Source of the DNA: Tetraselmis striata
Lineage: Eukaryota; Chlorophyta; Chlorodendrophyceae; Chlorodendrales; Chlorodendraceae
Length of the DNA stretch: 64,000 nucleotides
Assembly (NCBI GenBank): GCA_006384855.1
Contig: VCJN01002992.1
Location: 372,001 to 436,000, forward strand
Direction: 5' to 3'
Shown: positions 24,469 to 36,381 of the stretch, piece after piece
How positions within the stretch are numbered: position 1 is the first letter of the stretch
Layout of the letters: each line of letters starts with the position of its first letter
Notes under the pieces: generated by a model
The model's database searches: none
What the model saw: the letters and a program-made list of their open reading frames with translations, nothing else
Told to the model about the DNA's origin: nothing
Position numbers and translations under genes: made by a program

Positions 24469-26179
24469 ATGGCGGCCTGCGAGGCGCCGGGCACGCTGTG
24501 GGGGCTGCCGGGTGGCGCGGTGGCGGCGCTCTTCCTGCTGCTAGGCGTCGCGCTGGGCGCGGGGGCGGGCGCGGGGGCGATGCTGCTGTGGCAGCGCCGG
24601 CAGCGCCGAATCACTCGCAAGCGCCCAGAGGGTGAGCCCCTGCCTCTCTGTAGAGCACTAATGGATAGGAGGGCCAGGGGGCAACACAAGCTGAGGCCGA
24701 GCAAAGGACCGGGGCGGGGGGGGGGGGGGGGGGGGGGGGGGGTTACGCCTGTTCCATCCGCTCGGCACGGCCAAATATCACTCACTTACACTTTACTTCC
24801 GCGTCGACTCACTGTCACGCCTCCCCTCCCCGAACGGCCCGTTCAGGCGGGTGGCGTATCTCCGCGGCGCTGACATCCGGGCAGCCTTCCACTATCGGGC
24901 AGGCGCCCCCCAGCCAGCTGCACCCCGAGGACGACTCTACCTTTACCAACATCCTAAAACAGGCCATCCAGGTGCTGGGCCGCCGCTCCAGCTTGTCGCC
25001 CTCCAAAGGCGTCTCGCCCCGCGCGACGTCGGACCCGCGCCCCTCGTGGGCGGCCGTTAGCATCGCGGAGGAGGGACGACGTGCGGGAGCACGCACGCAT
25101 CGGGACTCGTTGGAGGATGTCGTCCTGCAGGACACGTCGGCCATCCACGAGTCGCTGGAGTCGGGCAGCATGGCCAGCCTGGCGTGCCCGATCGAGAAGC
25201 TGCAGGCCAGCATCGGCCCGCGCGAGGGGCTGGCAAAGGTGCTTGAGGGCGACGGGGAGCCTAACTCGCCCGTCACCCCGCTCAAGTGAGAGCCTGTATT
25301 GCCTCCCCCTGGGTTGCATCCCTACGCCAGTCTCCTCGTTTGTGAGAGTAGGCAACCGTAGGCTTAATCCCCTTCCTGCGCGCCGTCCTCGGTGATATGT
25401 GCCTGTGCAGCCGCGTGTGCGAGACCAACCGCAGCGAGGAGCTGTCCACCAGCATCGACTCGCACTACGACCTGGACGACCTGGACGACGACTGGCTGAT
25501 GCTGCTGCAGCAGATTGATGAGAGGTACGCCGGCGCCTCTCCCTTCCCCGCCCTCCATTCGTGTCATGCTTTGCTTTGCCCTCTTCTGGGCACTGTGCTC
25601 TAGCCGGGCTGCGCTGTTCCCAATAACGCACGTCAGGCAGCACAGCCTGTGCGCATCTTCCATAATGCTTATTCCGGCCCACGCCTTCAAACACTGTTAA
25701 CCCTGAGTGCATTGAGGTGCAAATAGTATCCAAGCCCTGAAACGCTCAGCTATCACGGCCACTTCAAGTAACAACATTATCGACAATGGTCCGCGATGCC
25801 AACAGGTCGTGGTTTGATACGGCCGAGTGATATCTGCATGTTGAGTATCTCTCAATCCCTTGCTGGCACTGATGGTGCTTGATATTATGAAGTATGTATC
25901 CGTATCAATTGTGTGCGTTGCTGCATGTCACGAGTCTGCAAGTCAGTGTCTGCATCAATGCCGTACTTTTGCCCTGCACAGAAGCTTAGCCCTCCCCCAA
26001 CAAATAACACACACCCACACCCACGTGAACTTGCCAGGCTGATCGATTCCGGCAAGCCCACCATGATCCCCCGGGAGCGCTCCATCGCCATCCGCTCCCT
26101 CCTGGCTACCGCCGACACGGAGGACCGCAGCTCGGCGCTGGACCGCGCGATCGGTGACGTGGAGATGCTGCGCGTGTGA
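24469..26179 (+). CDS. unrecognised 285-aa single-pass membrane protein
   Basis: Four exons: 24469-24631, 24847-25285, 25411-25524 and 26038-26179. They sum to 858 bases and all phases join. The ATG is followed by a short N-terminus, one hydrophobic segment (about residues 16-44, rich in Ala, Gly and Leu) and a basic stop-transfer stretch (WQRRQRRITRKRP). This suggests an N-out, C-in anchor or an uncleaved signal. The remaining 230 residues are polar and Ser-rich, with a helical NILKQAIQVLGRR, an acidic DLDDLDDDWLMLLQQID patch and a C-terminal RERSIAIRSLLATAD...DRAIGDVEMLRV. No catalytic motif or known domain is visible. Intron 1 carries a G27 run 84 bases after the donor. The gene ends about 460 bases before the convergent ZIF-like gene. 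I am confident of a real gene but not of any function. Confidence 0.75.
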
Positions 26180-26642
26180 GGCGCCGTGCGCTGCGAGGCA
26201 AGACGCCGCCAGACAAGCTTGGATGACTTTACATCTGTAATGATAATAGTCCAATCACGCGCCGCGGGCTACAAGCCGCCAGGGCTGTAGGTAGGCAATG
26301 CCCTGCTAACTGTTGATTACATTCGGGACTGCATATTAGCACTACTACAGCAGGCCACGCATGAGGCAGGTAGTCGATCGATTCAGTCTCACTTACATCA
26401 GCAATTACACACACCTTGTGTGTGAATCTGGGTAGGAGATTTGCATTCCTGGATGACGGGCGACCCTCAGTGTCGCATCACCGGAACGACTGGGGTTCGC
26501 CGTTGTTTTGAACATTTCAAACACTTGGCTCGTGCTTTGTTGCAAGTGTGCGACTGCTGGGTCCGGGAAGGTTGAGTTCAGCAGATAGGGCGTGATGGTG
26601 GTGGCACATGGAGCGCGATATCGGCGGCATCGCGGCTGCCCA

Positions 26643-29600
26643 TCAGCGGCCGTCGAGGCCGGGCAGCTGGAGATGTGGCCCGTACACTGCGACCGTCGCG
26701 AGAGAGAAGGCGGACATGGCGGAAAACACGATGAATTGGTGGCCCGGGAGGTGCGTGCCCAGGGTGAGCGCCCAGGCAAAGCCGCCGACCGCCGGCCCGA
26801 CGCCGCGCACAAAGGCAGCGGCCGCCTGGCCCATCCCGTTGACGGCGCCCAGCTGCCCCGGCGGCGCCGCCACGTTGACCAGCACCATGGAGGAGGTGAA
26901 GGTGGCGGTGCCCGCGACCGCGCGCCCCGCGGCGGCGGTGCAGACCGCCGCCATCGCGACGCCCTCGTGGGGCATCGCGAGCGACGCGGCGGGCAGCAGC
27001 AGCCACACGCCCGCGGAGAGCAGCAGCCCCAGGCGCGCGAGCTGCAGCGTGTCGAACCGCGCCTGCAGCCGCTTGAAGCCCAGGGTGCCGAACGCGAGCA
27101 GGGAGGCGCCGCCCACGGAGTACGGCACCGCCAGCTGCCCCGTGCTGAAGCCCAGGCCGCCGTCTCCTGGCGGCGCAGATGCATAGATCGGTGTCACCTG
27201 CGTTGCATGGGGCAGTGGGCGAGGCTGGTGAGAGGCTTTCATCAGACAGGTGGCTGTGTATTTATGCATCATACATCCGTACCCACATTCCAAGTTCGCC
27301 TGACACTATCATTATCTTATCATCTTATTTGACCCCCCGGCCCGGCCCCCTTCACAGGCCAAGAGGCAGACACTGCATGTTACTCGACATTCACGAGAGA
27401 AGCCAAACAATAAGCCAAATATGGAAATTTCGACCAATGCCGCAAACGGTTCGTTGCTTGATGGTGCCGTTCATTGCTTGCTGATGCCCAATGCAATGGT
27501 ACGAGTGTGCGGGTATATGCTGCACACAGGACATTGCGCACTACCGTCTATCCATGAATTGCATTAGATTGCAATGGATGCATTATCTGTGTATAAAGAT
27601 GCATATTAGGAAAGACGTAGCGGCGGCACTAACTCAGCTGTTTGTCTCTCGAGCAAGCTGCCGTGCATTTACTGGCTAGTCGTGAGCATGGGCGCACCTC
27701 GTTGGAGAGGTTGAAGATGAAGGCGATGAGGGCGTAGCCGAGCAGGCACAGCCCGACGTCCCGCTGCCGCCACCATGGCCCCCCCCCCAGCTGCCCGGGC
27801 TCCGCGGCTCGCCCACCCTCCTGAGCCACAGCAAGCACACGCAGCAGCACAGACCTGTTCACGCCCCGAACCGAAGAGCCATTGAGGTGCAGTGCTTGAA
27901 ACAGGCGAAGTGCCCGAGCATATGCATACCATTTCGCTGCCTCCGCGGACCACAAATCAGTTGCCATTCTGCAGCATCGTGTATATACTTGAGTACTTCC
28001 GCGCTTGACCTATTCATGGCACTTGAGCGACATCCCCCCCCGGTGAAGAGATTACAACTGCTGAATAATCAGAATTTACGCTTTAGCGCCATGAATAGCT
28101 CAAACGCGAAAGTACTCAAGTACATACACGATGCTGCAGAACGACAATTGATTCATGGTCCGGAGGGAACGAAATGATGGTATGCATATGCTGGAGGGGG
28201 GAGGGCTTACAATGTCTTCGTGCTCCTCAAGCAGCTGGAGATCAGCAGCATCCGCCTCCTCCGCAGCCCCAATTGCCCGCTCTGCGTCTTTCTGTTGCAA
28301 CGCCTCCGACGTCTCGCCCATGTCCGCCCCATCGGCCGCCAAGAGGTCGCTCTCCTCGGTCTTGGCACTATCAGAGCGGTTTGGCTCCACCTGCCCCAGC
28401 TCGTGCTCCTTTGGCGGGTTGCCCCGCCCCCGCCGCCCAAACCAGCGCCCCGCAGACTTGCGTCCGAGCAAGCCAGGCCGGCCCTCCGCCCCGGGACTGC
28501 CTTCGGGGCTGGCGCGGCGTTGCTTTGTGGCGGGCAGGGTCTCTTCCATCAGCAGGGCGGAGGCAACTGTGGCCACAACCTGGATAACACCTGTCACAAG
28601 GCACGGCAGCAGGAACGGCCTGCGCGGTCGCGGGTGCGCAGTCAAAGCGGGGCATTCACTCTGAGACGCAATAAATGCACAACGCTTTTCCAGCCCATTT
28701 GCGGTCTGAGAGCGCCTCCACGTCCGTTGTCAGCCGGCCGCTCCAGAGGTGGCGGGATGGCCGTTTGCAAGCCTCCCCGTATACTGCGGTACAAGTACTT
28801 GCGATAATTACTTTACTTGCACTGTAGCACTTGTCCTTGTATATTGTAGCAGCGCACGTGATAGCAACAGTATATATTCAGTAGTAGTAAGATAGTATAC
28901 AACTCAAGGTAGCATGCATCCTTATACCGCACTTGCTGATTTAAATGCTTATTTATAAATTATGCTGATATGTCAGCACCAGTGGATCCTTGCTTGCCAC
29001 TTGCTGCTGATGAAATGTCAAGTAGATCTGGAAACGTCATATTACGTTACAAGTGCGAGCGGCATCATTGGGAGATCGAACGACGCGACTCGACGACTGC
29101 TTGAGTGAATAACGGATATATTGCCCTGATGGCGGCAGGCCGCAACCGGACTGCTTGAGCTCCGGTGTTCGAGGGCTCCGAAACCATACCGCTGCCGCGA
29201 CGGCGAAGCTGCGACGGCCAAGAAGTGCGCAAAAGACGACTCCGTACTACGGATCGTTGCGAGACACCTGACCCTTGCGGATGATATTGTCGAATGTAAC
29301 CCGCCATGGCGCAGTCCGCCCACCGCGTGCTCGCCGCCAGACGATGTCGAGGCATGTGAGAATACCGGAATATTCCGGTAAAAATAATTATCCACCTCGA
29401 CAGCGATTTCGAGCGATTCGAGACCGCCGTTCAGCGGACCGCTGCTCCGAAACCAATTGCGCCCCGGCATCTCGCGCCCGGCATCCGCGACAAATGGTGA
29501 GCACAGTCTCCGCTGCTCATCATGGCCGTCGCCGAGGGAGAGGGCCGCACGATAACACGAATCAAGCCCCTAATTTCCCACTGTACCTTGAGCGTAGTGC

Positions 29601-31234
29601 CTCGTCGGGTCCGCACAGCGGCATCCAGCCGTACTTGTCGCACGGCTCGGCAAAGAAGCCGCCTAGGAGCGGGCCGAACGTGGAGCCGACGCCCCACGAC
29701 ATCGTCAGATACACGAGCGCGCGGCCTTGCGACACCGCGTCGCACGACTCTCCGATCATCGTCTTCAGGCTCCTACCCGCCGAGCAAACAAGACGATGGC
29801 AGCAGATTATAGCAACACGAGTCGGAGAGGGTCCCGCGACGTTATTTAATTCCGCTCAGTACAGCTGTCGGTAGGTATAGGTGAAAAATAAATTTACACC
29901 GTATATTCAGTAGAAAGCGCATAGTAATAGCTCAAAAATCCTATAATTCAGATAGACACCTCAGTTCAAATTCAGATTTCAGATAATCGATTCGGCCTAA
30001 TTCTCTCTGACAGGCGAGATATATACACGCCGGGCTTGCAGCTTTGTCAGACAGACATCTGCTCTGGTGCGCTCATCAGCGCAACTCACCCCATGATGCC
30101 GTTCATGAGACCGCCAAAGAAGCGCGCGGCGCAGGCGGCCTTGTAGGTCGTCGCCCAGCCAAAAGCTAGCACTGTCAGCGCGCTGGAGATGTTGCCGATC
30201 ACCACCACCGGCTGTGCACGCGCACGCAGGGCGGGGCGGGGCTCAGTCTCCGCCCCCCCCCCCCCCCCCCCCCCACCTCCTCCTCCTCCTACTCAATGCA
30301 GAGCACATGGGGCACCACGCTCACCTTGCGGCCGTACGTGTCGCTGACCTTTCCCCACAGATACGATGTCAGAAACATCGCCAAACAGTAGTAGGAGGCC
30401 TGCGAGGCGAAACATGCGACGGGGGATGAGGGGCAGGCCGGACCAGCTGTCTGCCGAGCCTGGTGTGCTCCACGCTACCCTGTAGCACGACGGAGCATGA
30501 CATCCAGGCCCAAGCTACGCCCTGACTGCATTTGGGTTGCCGCGATATGTGGCGCAACACGAAGCCACCCGACATAGCGGACCCACCATGAGTCCCGTCT
30601 TCCTGCTGACCTCCGCCTCATCTTCGTACCCAAAGTTCCGCACCTGGATGTTGGGTCGGGACAGGGGTTTGGGCAGGACGTCGGAGGTGGGTGTCAGCGA
30701 AGGCATGGGCAGCATGGGGTATTGCAGGGGTGCTTGACTTCTTGGTGGCTTGGTGTTGAGAGAGAGCGAGAGAGAGATGAAGAGTACACCGTCAGTGGGG
30801 GGATAGGGGGGTGTAGCAGACCCACCATGTAGACAGCCACCGTGTATGGCAGGGTCACCTGGAACCCCTGCGACAACTGGGTGAGGCTGAGGAGGGCGTC
30901 AGGGGGTGGTGGGGGAGGGGATAGGAGGGCGGGGGAGGGGGGCGTTTGTCAGAGCGGCGGGGTCCCGAGTCGCCCGCGAGCGCCGGCGCCATTCGGCGAC
31001 GGTGCTGGCAGACAAGGCGACAATCGGGCACTGGCGCCAGCGCCAGAGGTCGGTGCCGCACCATATGGCTCCCAGCTGGGTGACGGGCAGCGGCGAGGCG
31101 TCGCGCAGCGAGGCGAGGGCGCCTGCACGCAGGCGCCCGGCACTGCGCAGCAACGACCCGCCGCGGCTCAGCAGGGGCGCGCCGTCTCCTTCGCTGCGCG
31201 GCGAACCCGGCTCCGGCCGGGGCGCGGCCGCCAT
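26643..31234 (-). CDS. MFS transporter, zinc-induced-facilitator-like (ZIFL)
   Basis: Twelve-helix transporters of this family move zinc-chelating metabolites, metals or organic anions, usually by proton antiport at vacuole or plasma membrane. Nine exons: 31234-31062, 30886-30826, 30643-30587, 30399-30325, 30211-30090, 29772-29587, 28619-28211, 27790-27698 and 27197-26643. They give 576 aa. Landmarks are LPYTVAVYMVRNFG (TM1 and loop), the MFS motif A GKVSDTYGRKPVV (about 113-125), ARFFGGLMNGIMG, SLKTMIGESCD, GVGSTFGPLLGGFFA and RPFLLPCLVTGV before a long charged loop (about 255-361) that is Glu/Asp-rich. The second half starts WRQRDVGLCLLGYALIAF and has NEVTPIYASAP-GGLGFS, typical of ZIFL proteins. 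An alternative acceptor at 27821 would add ten residues. The substrate cannot be read from sequence. Introns 6 and 7 hold inserted DNA. Confidence 0.85.
27918..28191. repeat. fold-back inverted repeat in ZIFL intron 7
   Basis: Two arms of about 103 bases (27918-28020 and 28088-28191) are inverted copies with a 67-base spacer. They share GCATATGCATACC at the outer ends, TTCTGCAGCATCGTGTAT in the middle and CTATTCATGGC at the inner ends. The element starts about 19 bases after the intron donor (28210). It resembles a MITE or fold-back transposon; target-site duplications were not identified. Confidence 0.85.
28620..29586. other. ZIFL intron 6 with foreign-looking GC-rich block
   Basis: This is the longest ZIFL intron. 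Bases 28800-29040 are AT-rich. Bases 29040-29500 are GC-rich with a 142-codon open frame on the minus strand that matches nothing I know. It may be a decayed insertion. Confidence 0.4.
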
Positions 31235-31424
31235 TCCAGGTTAAGTACCCTTCACCAGTGGGATTGATGGGGGTGGGTCACTGGCGCGCTCTCTTCAAAA
31301 CGCCAAAGCTCACGGCGCACAGCCAGCAGAAGGCTGCCGAGTAAACATGAAAGTCGTCGGAGCTGGCAAGAATCCTTAGCATCGATCCTTACATTCAGGA
31401 AGTGGCGATGTAATGTAAATAGCG

Positions 31425-31572
31425 CTACGTGAGCTAACTGCAGGAGGCGGTATCAGCAGAAAGTCGCCAGAAAAGGACAATCGGAAAGTGTCGATGTAAT
31501 GATTACATGAGCTAGACGCAACATTCAAGAAATCCACACAGAAATCCAGAAGGAAATCCAGAAGGAAATCCA
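31425..31572. repeat. composite short repeats shared with 41797-41857 and 53588-53690
   Basis: Bases 31500-31560 (GATTACATG-GCTAG, then ATTCAAGAAATCCA and AGAAATCCAGAA) match 41797-41857. Bases 31425-31510 (GAGCTA, GCGGTATC, AGAAAAGGACAATCGGAAAG) match 53588-53690 more weakly. GAAATCCAGAAG units are repeated in tandem at the end. Confidence 0.6.
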
Positions 31573-31599
31573 GCGTCGATGTAATGGACCGCGGCAATC

Positions 31600-33700
31600 G
31601 CAGCATGTGTTTTTTCGCCCCCGGGACAGGACTGGCACCAGTGAAACCCTTGCAGCGTCTCTACGACGGCCGTTTAGGCAGCAATCCAGTTAGGGAAAGC
31701 CCTGGGTAGGCGACGCTCCGTTATAGTCATGAAGCAAATTGCCGAATCATTCTGCAAAACTAATTGATGGTCAGTGACGGAATTTCCACCACTGTTGGAT
31801 CACTGTCTAAAACACTGCCATCAAAATACCCGGCACTGACCACCAAAGGTCCGCCCTACCCGATTGGGCGTCGGCCTATTCAAGTAATGCGAGTTGGGGC
31901 AAGCCCCAACCCGCGGAGCAAAGTTGTGCAACAAAGAAGGCAATGTGAGGGAGGGCACGACGCCATAGCTGGAAATTTTTCCCATTCCCAGTAAAATCCA
32001 AGGCGCCGTGAAGGGGACCCCGCCCAAAATAAAGGCAGTTAAGGCCTCAGGTGTTGGCGCAATATTCTGACTACTAACAAAATCTCTGAACTCCGGAACT
32101 AACAACCCAAAAGTATGACGGTGATACCCCCACCACGGGCACTCCACCAACATATGTTCGATAGTCTCAGATTCACCTCCGCCACATGCAGGGCAGTGTT
32201 CCAGGAACCGCTCAGGCATGGCATGAATCCGGGCCAGTCGGCGGGCAGTAGTGGGAAATACTCGGGTGCGTAATTGTATCATATTGTGCAGCCCGGCCAC
32301 AACCCCCGCGGGGACACCCACACCATCCCGCGTTTTTTAAATTTTTTTTACACCCACACCGTACTGCGGCAACGGGTTTGACGCATAAGACGCCTTGACA
32401 TATATACCCCAGGTTTTATTGCGTGCTAACGATGCCGACGATTCGTAACTACGCGCCCACACCGTCAGATGCCTTTACTAGCTTAGCGGCATCGCGCGCG
32501 GCTAGTGACCTCCACTCAAGTGGAAGGTGCGCCCCCTCAGCTAGCCCTACGGTCGTCGTAGCTAGTCGATCTAACCACCGCACAGTCCCCGATGTCCACG
32601 TTAGGGCGCGCCCGACTTGGTTGATATACTAAATGGGTTATACATGTATTCAAGTCGGATGCTTTAAGGAACGCCCGAGCCCGTGCCGCAGCGGCCGTAG
32701 CCTCTATGGGTGCAATATCCAATTCCCGCATCATCGGTGCAGTGGCCACCCCAGGGGAGTTTTTACCCACCCCAATGAGGCACCGCAAGCACTGATTGAG
32801 TACGGTTTGTAATTTATTTGCGCCGCTAGTTCTATCCATGCCCCATACTTCACACCCACAAGTTAAAACCGGCAGTACACAGGTTTAAAGACAGACACAC
32901 GCACATTAATAGGAATTATTTCCCGTCCACCGACTTATACCGAATCGAGCGCCTCAATGGCGCGTATACCCTTCTTAATAACCCGGTCGTCCACTATGTG
33001 TTGCATACCTAAATCCGACTTAATGACCGTACCCAAGTACCTATATTCATTTACAACCGGTACCCCTGCCCCCCCCCCCCAAGCTGCCATCCGGCAGCTT
33101 GTTCGCGTAACGCGGTCTCGTCGGAATATCGGCCTAATGCCATCACCCCACACTTAAGTACCCCAAACCCCATAAAATGGTCCTCCGCCCATTGCGAGAA
33201 GTGGGCGAACATGGCATGCAGGTTATCGAACGAGCCTGTGATACCAACGGCGTCGCCCGCGTATAATTGTCTGACCCGGCATCCTTACTGGTTGCCTTGC
33301 CGCTAATGTGTCGGTGTACCCTGGTACATCACACCCTAAATGTTCTACCCCATCGAATATATCGTTAATAAATATGTTAAATAGGATGAGCGGGAAGCGG
33401 ATCATCCCTGTCGGAGGCCACGCTCGATGGGTATGGGGTCTGATAGTGTTCCCAGGGCCACCCATGTCTTGACCCGTACCATACTATCCATGTATAATGT
33501 TTTAATGAAGGTAAGCATATGACCCGTAACTCCTATGGCACCGTACCATATTAAGAGTGAGTATTCATGAAGTGGGATTTTCTCGGCAATGGGTCCCGCG
33601 GCGGGGGTGTTACATGTACGGTGGCGTACGCGTACGCGTACGGCTGGCAGTGCTGCACTGATGTTGCTGCAGTTCATTGCCCGATTTTTTTGAGACTGCG
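31600..33700 (-). mobile_element. broken LINE (non-LTR retrotransposon), 5'-truncated
   Basis: Reading right to left on the minus strand: fingers/palm segment with HEYSLLIWYGAIGV, MLTFIKTLYMDSMVRV and a GLRQG block (33677-33402); LILFNIFINDIFDGV (about 33400); the palm motif LYAGDAVGITGSFDNLHAMF (about 33270-33210), where the usual YADD is YAGD; VNEYRYLGTVIKSDLG (about 33040); the thumb-like LNQCLRCLIGVGKNSPG (about 32790); and a C-terminal zinc finger CPACGGGESETIEHMLVEC (about 32200) of the C-x2-C-x8-H-x5-C type. The segments sit in different frames: one shift follows GLRQG near 33410, and there is a stop near 32940 after ALDSV. No endonuclease domain is present, so the 5' part is missing. 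The clade (L1- or RTE-like) is not certain. Confidence 0.85.
31615..31830 (-). repeat. LINE 3'-end segment, second copy at 58545-58790
   Basis: It shares AATCCAGTTAGGGAA-GCCCTG, a CGACGCTC block, AGACTAATTGA/AAACTAATTGA and GTGACGGA-TTTCC with 58545-58790 in the same orientation. Its position directly after the LINE coding end makes it the likely 3' untranslated part. Confidence 0.65.
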
Positions 33701-34665
33701 CGCTACGCTTACAAGGATTTCAATTTTCCTATAGCGTATAATAACTCCTATCAATGATGATTTGTGGCGCTTCTGCAAACAAAGCGCAACCATTAGCAAT
33801 AAGTGACGACCATACATTGTTAATATATTGTTACAACCACGTGTGACGGCGAAAGTAGTGCCAAACACTGGGCAACTACTCATGATTATCAACAACGCCT
33901 ATGATGTCGTCAAGCTTGGTGTTCCAGTTCTCTAGTAGTGCCCTATTCAGCTTGTCATGATCTATTTGTTTGGCATGAGAACCACGTTCTAAAATCCCAA
34001 TGGTCCAAGAGTTCTGGCACCCTAAATCTACAGCTATTGTCGTGAGTAGGAGTCCAGTAGCACTCCCCGCCCCGCTGTACATTTATTGTGGCCCAACGAT
34101 GGAACATACAAGCACCTCCTAGCTAGCCGCATCCATATTGTTGTTCCCCCATTTTGGTCCCAAAGAACCTTAGTTATTGTTGTTGTTGCTTCTCTGGCGA
34201 TAAGCTTGAATGTCTCCTTTTGTCGCCACTCCACGGTCGTGCATACGCCCAATCACAGAATTATATTTGGGCTACCAACCACTTCCTCTTCGTACTACCT
34301 GCACCTCCCTTCATGCACGCTGCCGTTGGAAAAGCAAGGCACCGGTACTCGACGCCATTGCTCAGCAAGTGCTTGCCTTGCTGCATAGCCTGCAATAGTT
34401 GGGCACGCGGCTGGCTTGTGGGCTTCACGGTCATGGCGCTCGCCGGGAGTCTCACTGGGATCCGGCAATGCACTATCGGGCTCGCCCTCGTGAGCAGATT
34501 GAAGATCGATGCTTAAGAACTCCTTTAGCTCCGCTGCCGCAGCACAATCCGCTGCAAGATCTCGAGCGACGGCAGTCCGCAGCCTACTGCCCGGAGCACC
34601 GACAACCATCTTCACCATGTCGCTCGATGGTACATACGTAGGCAGGGGTGACCACCTTTCTGCCG

Positions 34666-35106
34666 CTACCTAGCTACTCTTCCGCTTGTGGAGTCTACTG
34701 CTCCGGAAGGGATTATGCCGGCATGCGGGCAGCTTTGGGGGCACTTCGTGTGTTCATGTTGTAGCCAATAGTCAGACATGCCGCCATCAATAGCCAACAC
34801 GTGCACCGATTGATAGTATGTGAAGGTATCGAATGTATCACCAATCGCAATGACATGTTGTTCAATAATGCATGTGTGGCTATGTTGATGGTAGATTAGC
34901 AATGCAGCTACCGTAGTACCATTAATTAGATCGCTCGGATATACTAGCTGTTCCGGATATGCGCTCATCGCGCATATGAGCCTCATTAGCGCGCTGCGCG
35001 CGCCTGATCTCTGAGCTCGGAGGTCATAGCACGCAGCAGTAGGGAGCTCGGAGCCGGGGACACGCATATCGCGGAGCGCCTCAGTGCTTGTAATCACTTC
35101 TTTCAT
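34666..35106 (-). CDS. unrecognised 146-aa ORF
   Basis: It starts with ATG (MKEVITSTEALRDMRVPGSE). The composition is protein-like, with an HSHTCIIEQHVIAIGDTFDTF stretch spaced by hydrophobic residues and a Cys/His-rich end. No family was recognised, and it could be a chance frame. Confidence 0.3.
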   Translation of the reverse strand: MKEVITSTEALRDMRVPGSELPTAACYDLRAQRSGARSALMRLICAMSAYPEQLVYPSDLINGTTVAALLIYHQHSHTCIIEQHVIAIGDTFDTFTYYQSVHVLAIDGGMSDYWLQHEHTKCPQSCPHAGIIPSGAVDSTSGRVAR

Positions 35107-36015
35107 TTCCAGCAATTCATCGCCTCACCCTTCGCCTCTGCACTCACGCACTCACAAGGGCCGACGTCAAATTCCGCGCTCTACAAGCTACCACTACTGC
35201 ACCTGAAAAACCGGCAGCATCCCTTCGCTCGGCACCAGATTCAATTACTGGATTTCTTGAATTGCTCAAAAGCAGCCTCCGCATCCTCAACTCGCTGCTT
35301 TTTTGTTCTGAAGTATTTCTTTACGGTTCCTATCCGCAGCAATGCCTTGCGCCTCTTGACCTTGCCGGGCTGAGGCAGGTTCTGCACATATGCGTTCTGA
35401 TGCACTGCATGCCCATGGGATTTGGAGTAGATGTGCTTCGGAATGGCGCCATCAAAGTTCAGCGCGCTAAGACCACAGCGATCGAATTTCCCGATTAGGC
35501 CGGATAGAATTTGTTCGCGCTCGTCAGGGTTGCTGGATCTATTGTACATCTTTACAACATCTAGTACCATAGGGATATATTGCAAACCACAGCCATACAG
35601 ACCGCACCCGTAGGAGAGACCTGGGATTGCCTGGTCAATAAAGGGTGGCCCAAACGGTCAACATGTGTGTGGATATATATTTCAATATGTAATGTAGATA
35701 CTGACACCAGGGCGCAATCCATGCGAAGTTTGCTATGGTACCTACCTATACGCTTTGTATGCGTTGAACAGATCGTCAACTCTAGATGGGTCGTTGCCGA
35801 AAGTCTCCTGCACATAGTTCATGACGAGGTCCATGCTTTCAGAAGTGTGCGCCCACGGCGCTCCTTCAGCATGCCCAAGCCCTTCTTGAAGTTTGTCTTC
35901 TACAGCTCCTCAGGAATGGGATTACCCACGAGATCAAGCTTCAAGCCAAGAATGTTGTACAGTTTCTCACGACGCTTGCGATGCCTGATCTGACCTTGTT
36001 ATCAACCGTGCGCTT

Positions 36016-36381
36016 CTAGACTACTCTTTGGTCTGTCGCCTCACGACACATACGACGTCGTTGTTCCAGCAAGCGCTCCGCGTCGTCTCTGTGGCGAATC
36101 GCCTCAGCAACATCTATGCTTGCTTGATCATGAGCCGCCATGAAATAGTCGAGTCTCGCCTGTGTTTCCTCCAAGCGCCGCATACATTGCTGCATCGCTG
36201 CTGCATCGTGTTGTGCTTGAGCGCGAGCCTCAACTTGTTGCGCCTCAGCATGCGCCGAGGATGCACGCCATGCCTCGAGAAGATCGCGTATTTGGACATC
36301 GTTTGCTGCTAACTTCGATTTTGCCTGCCTTGAAGCCTGCATTGCGGTGCTCAGATCGGCGGTCAAGTGGACATCAACCAT
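36016..36381 (-). CDS. unrecognised 121-aa coiled-coil ORF
   Basis: It starts with ATG (MVDVHLTADLSTAMQ) and is rich in Ala, Gln, Glu and Arg with long helical stretches (HAEAQQVEARAQAQHDAAAM, AIRHRDDAERLLEQRRRM), so a coiled coil is likely. It has no known domain. It may be host or part of the surrounding ORF cluster. Confidence 0.35.
   Translation of the reverse strand: MVDVHLTADLSTAMQASRQAKSKLAANDVQIRDLLEAWRASSAHAEAQQVEARAQAQHDAAAMQQCMRRLEETQARLDYFMAAHDQASIDVAEAIRHRDDAERLLEQRRRMCREATDQRVV

Noticed and set aside
26405-27184. 259-codon frame overlapping the last ZIFL exon
   Set aside because: Ser/Arg/Pro-rich shadow in a different frame; the ZIFL frame carries the MFS helices and the expected stop at 26643.
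29042-29470. 142-codon frame as a gene
   Set aside because: It lies within ZIFL intron 6, has no recognisable domain and no transcript-like structure.
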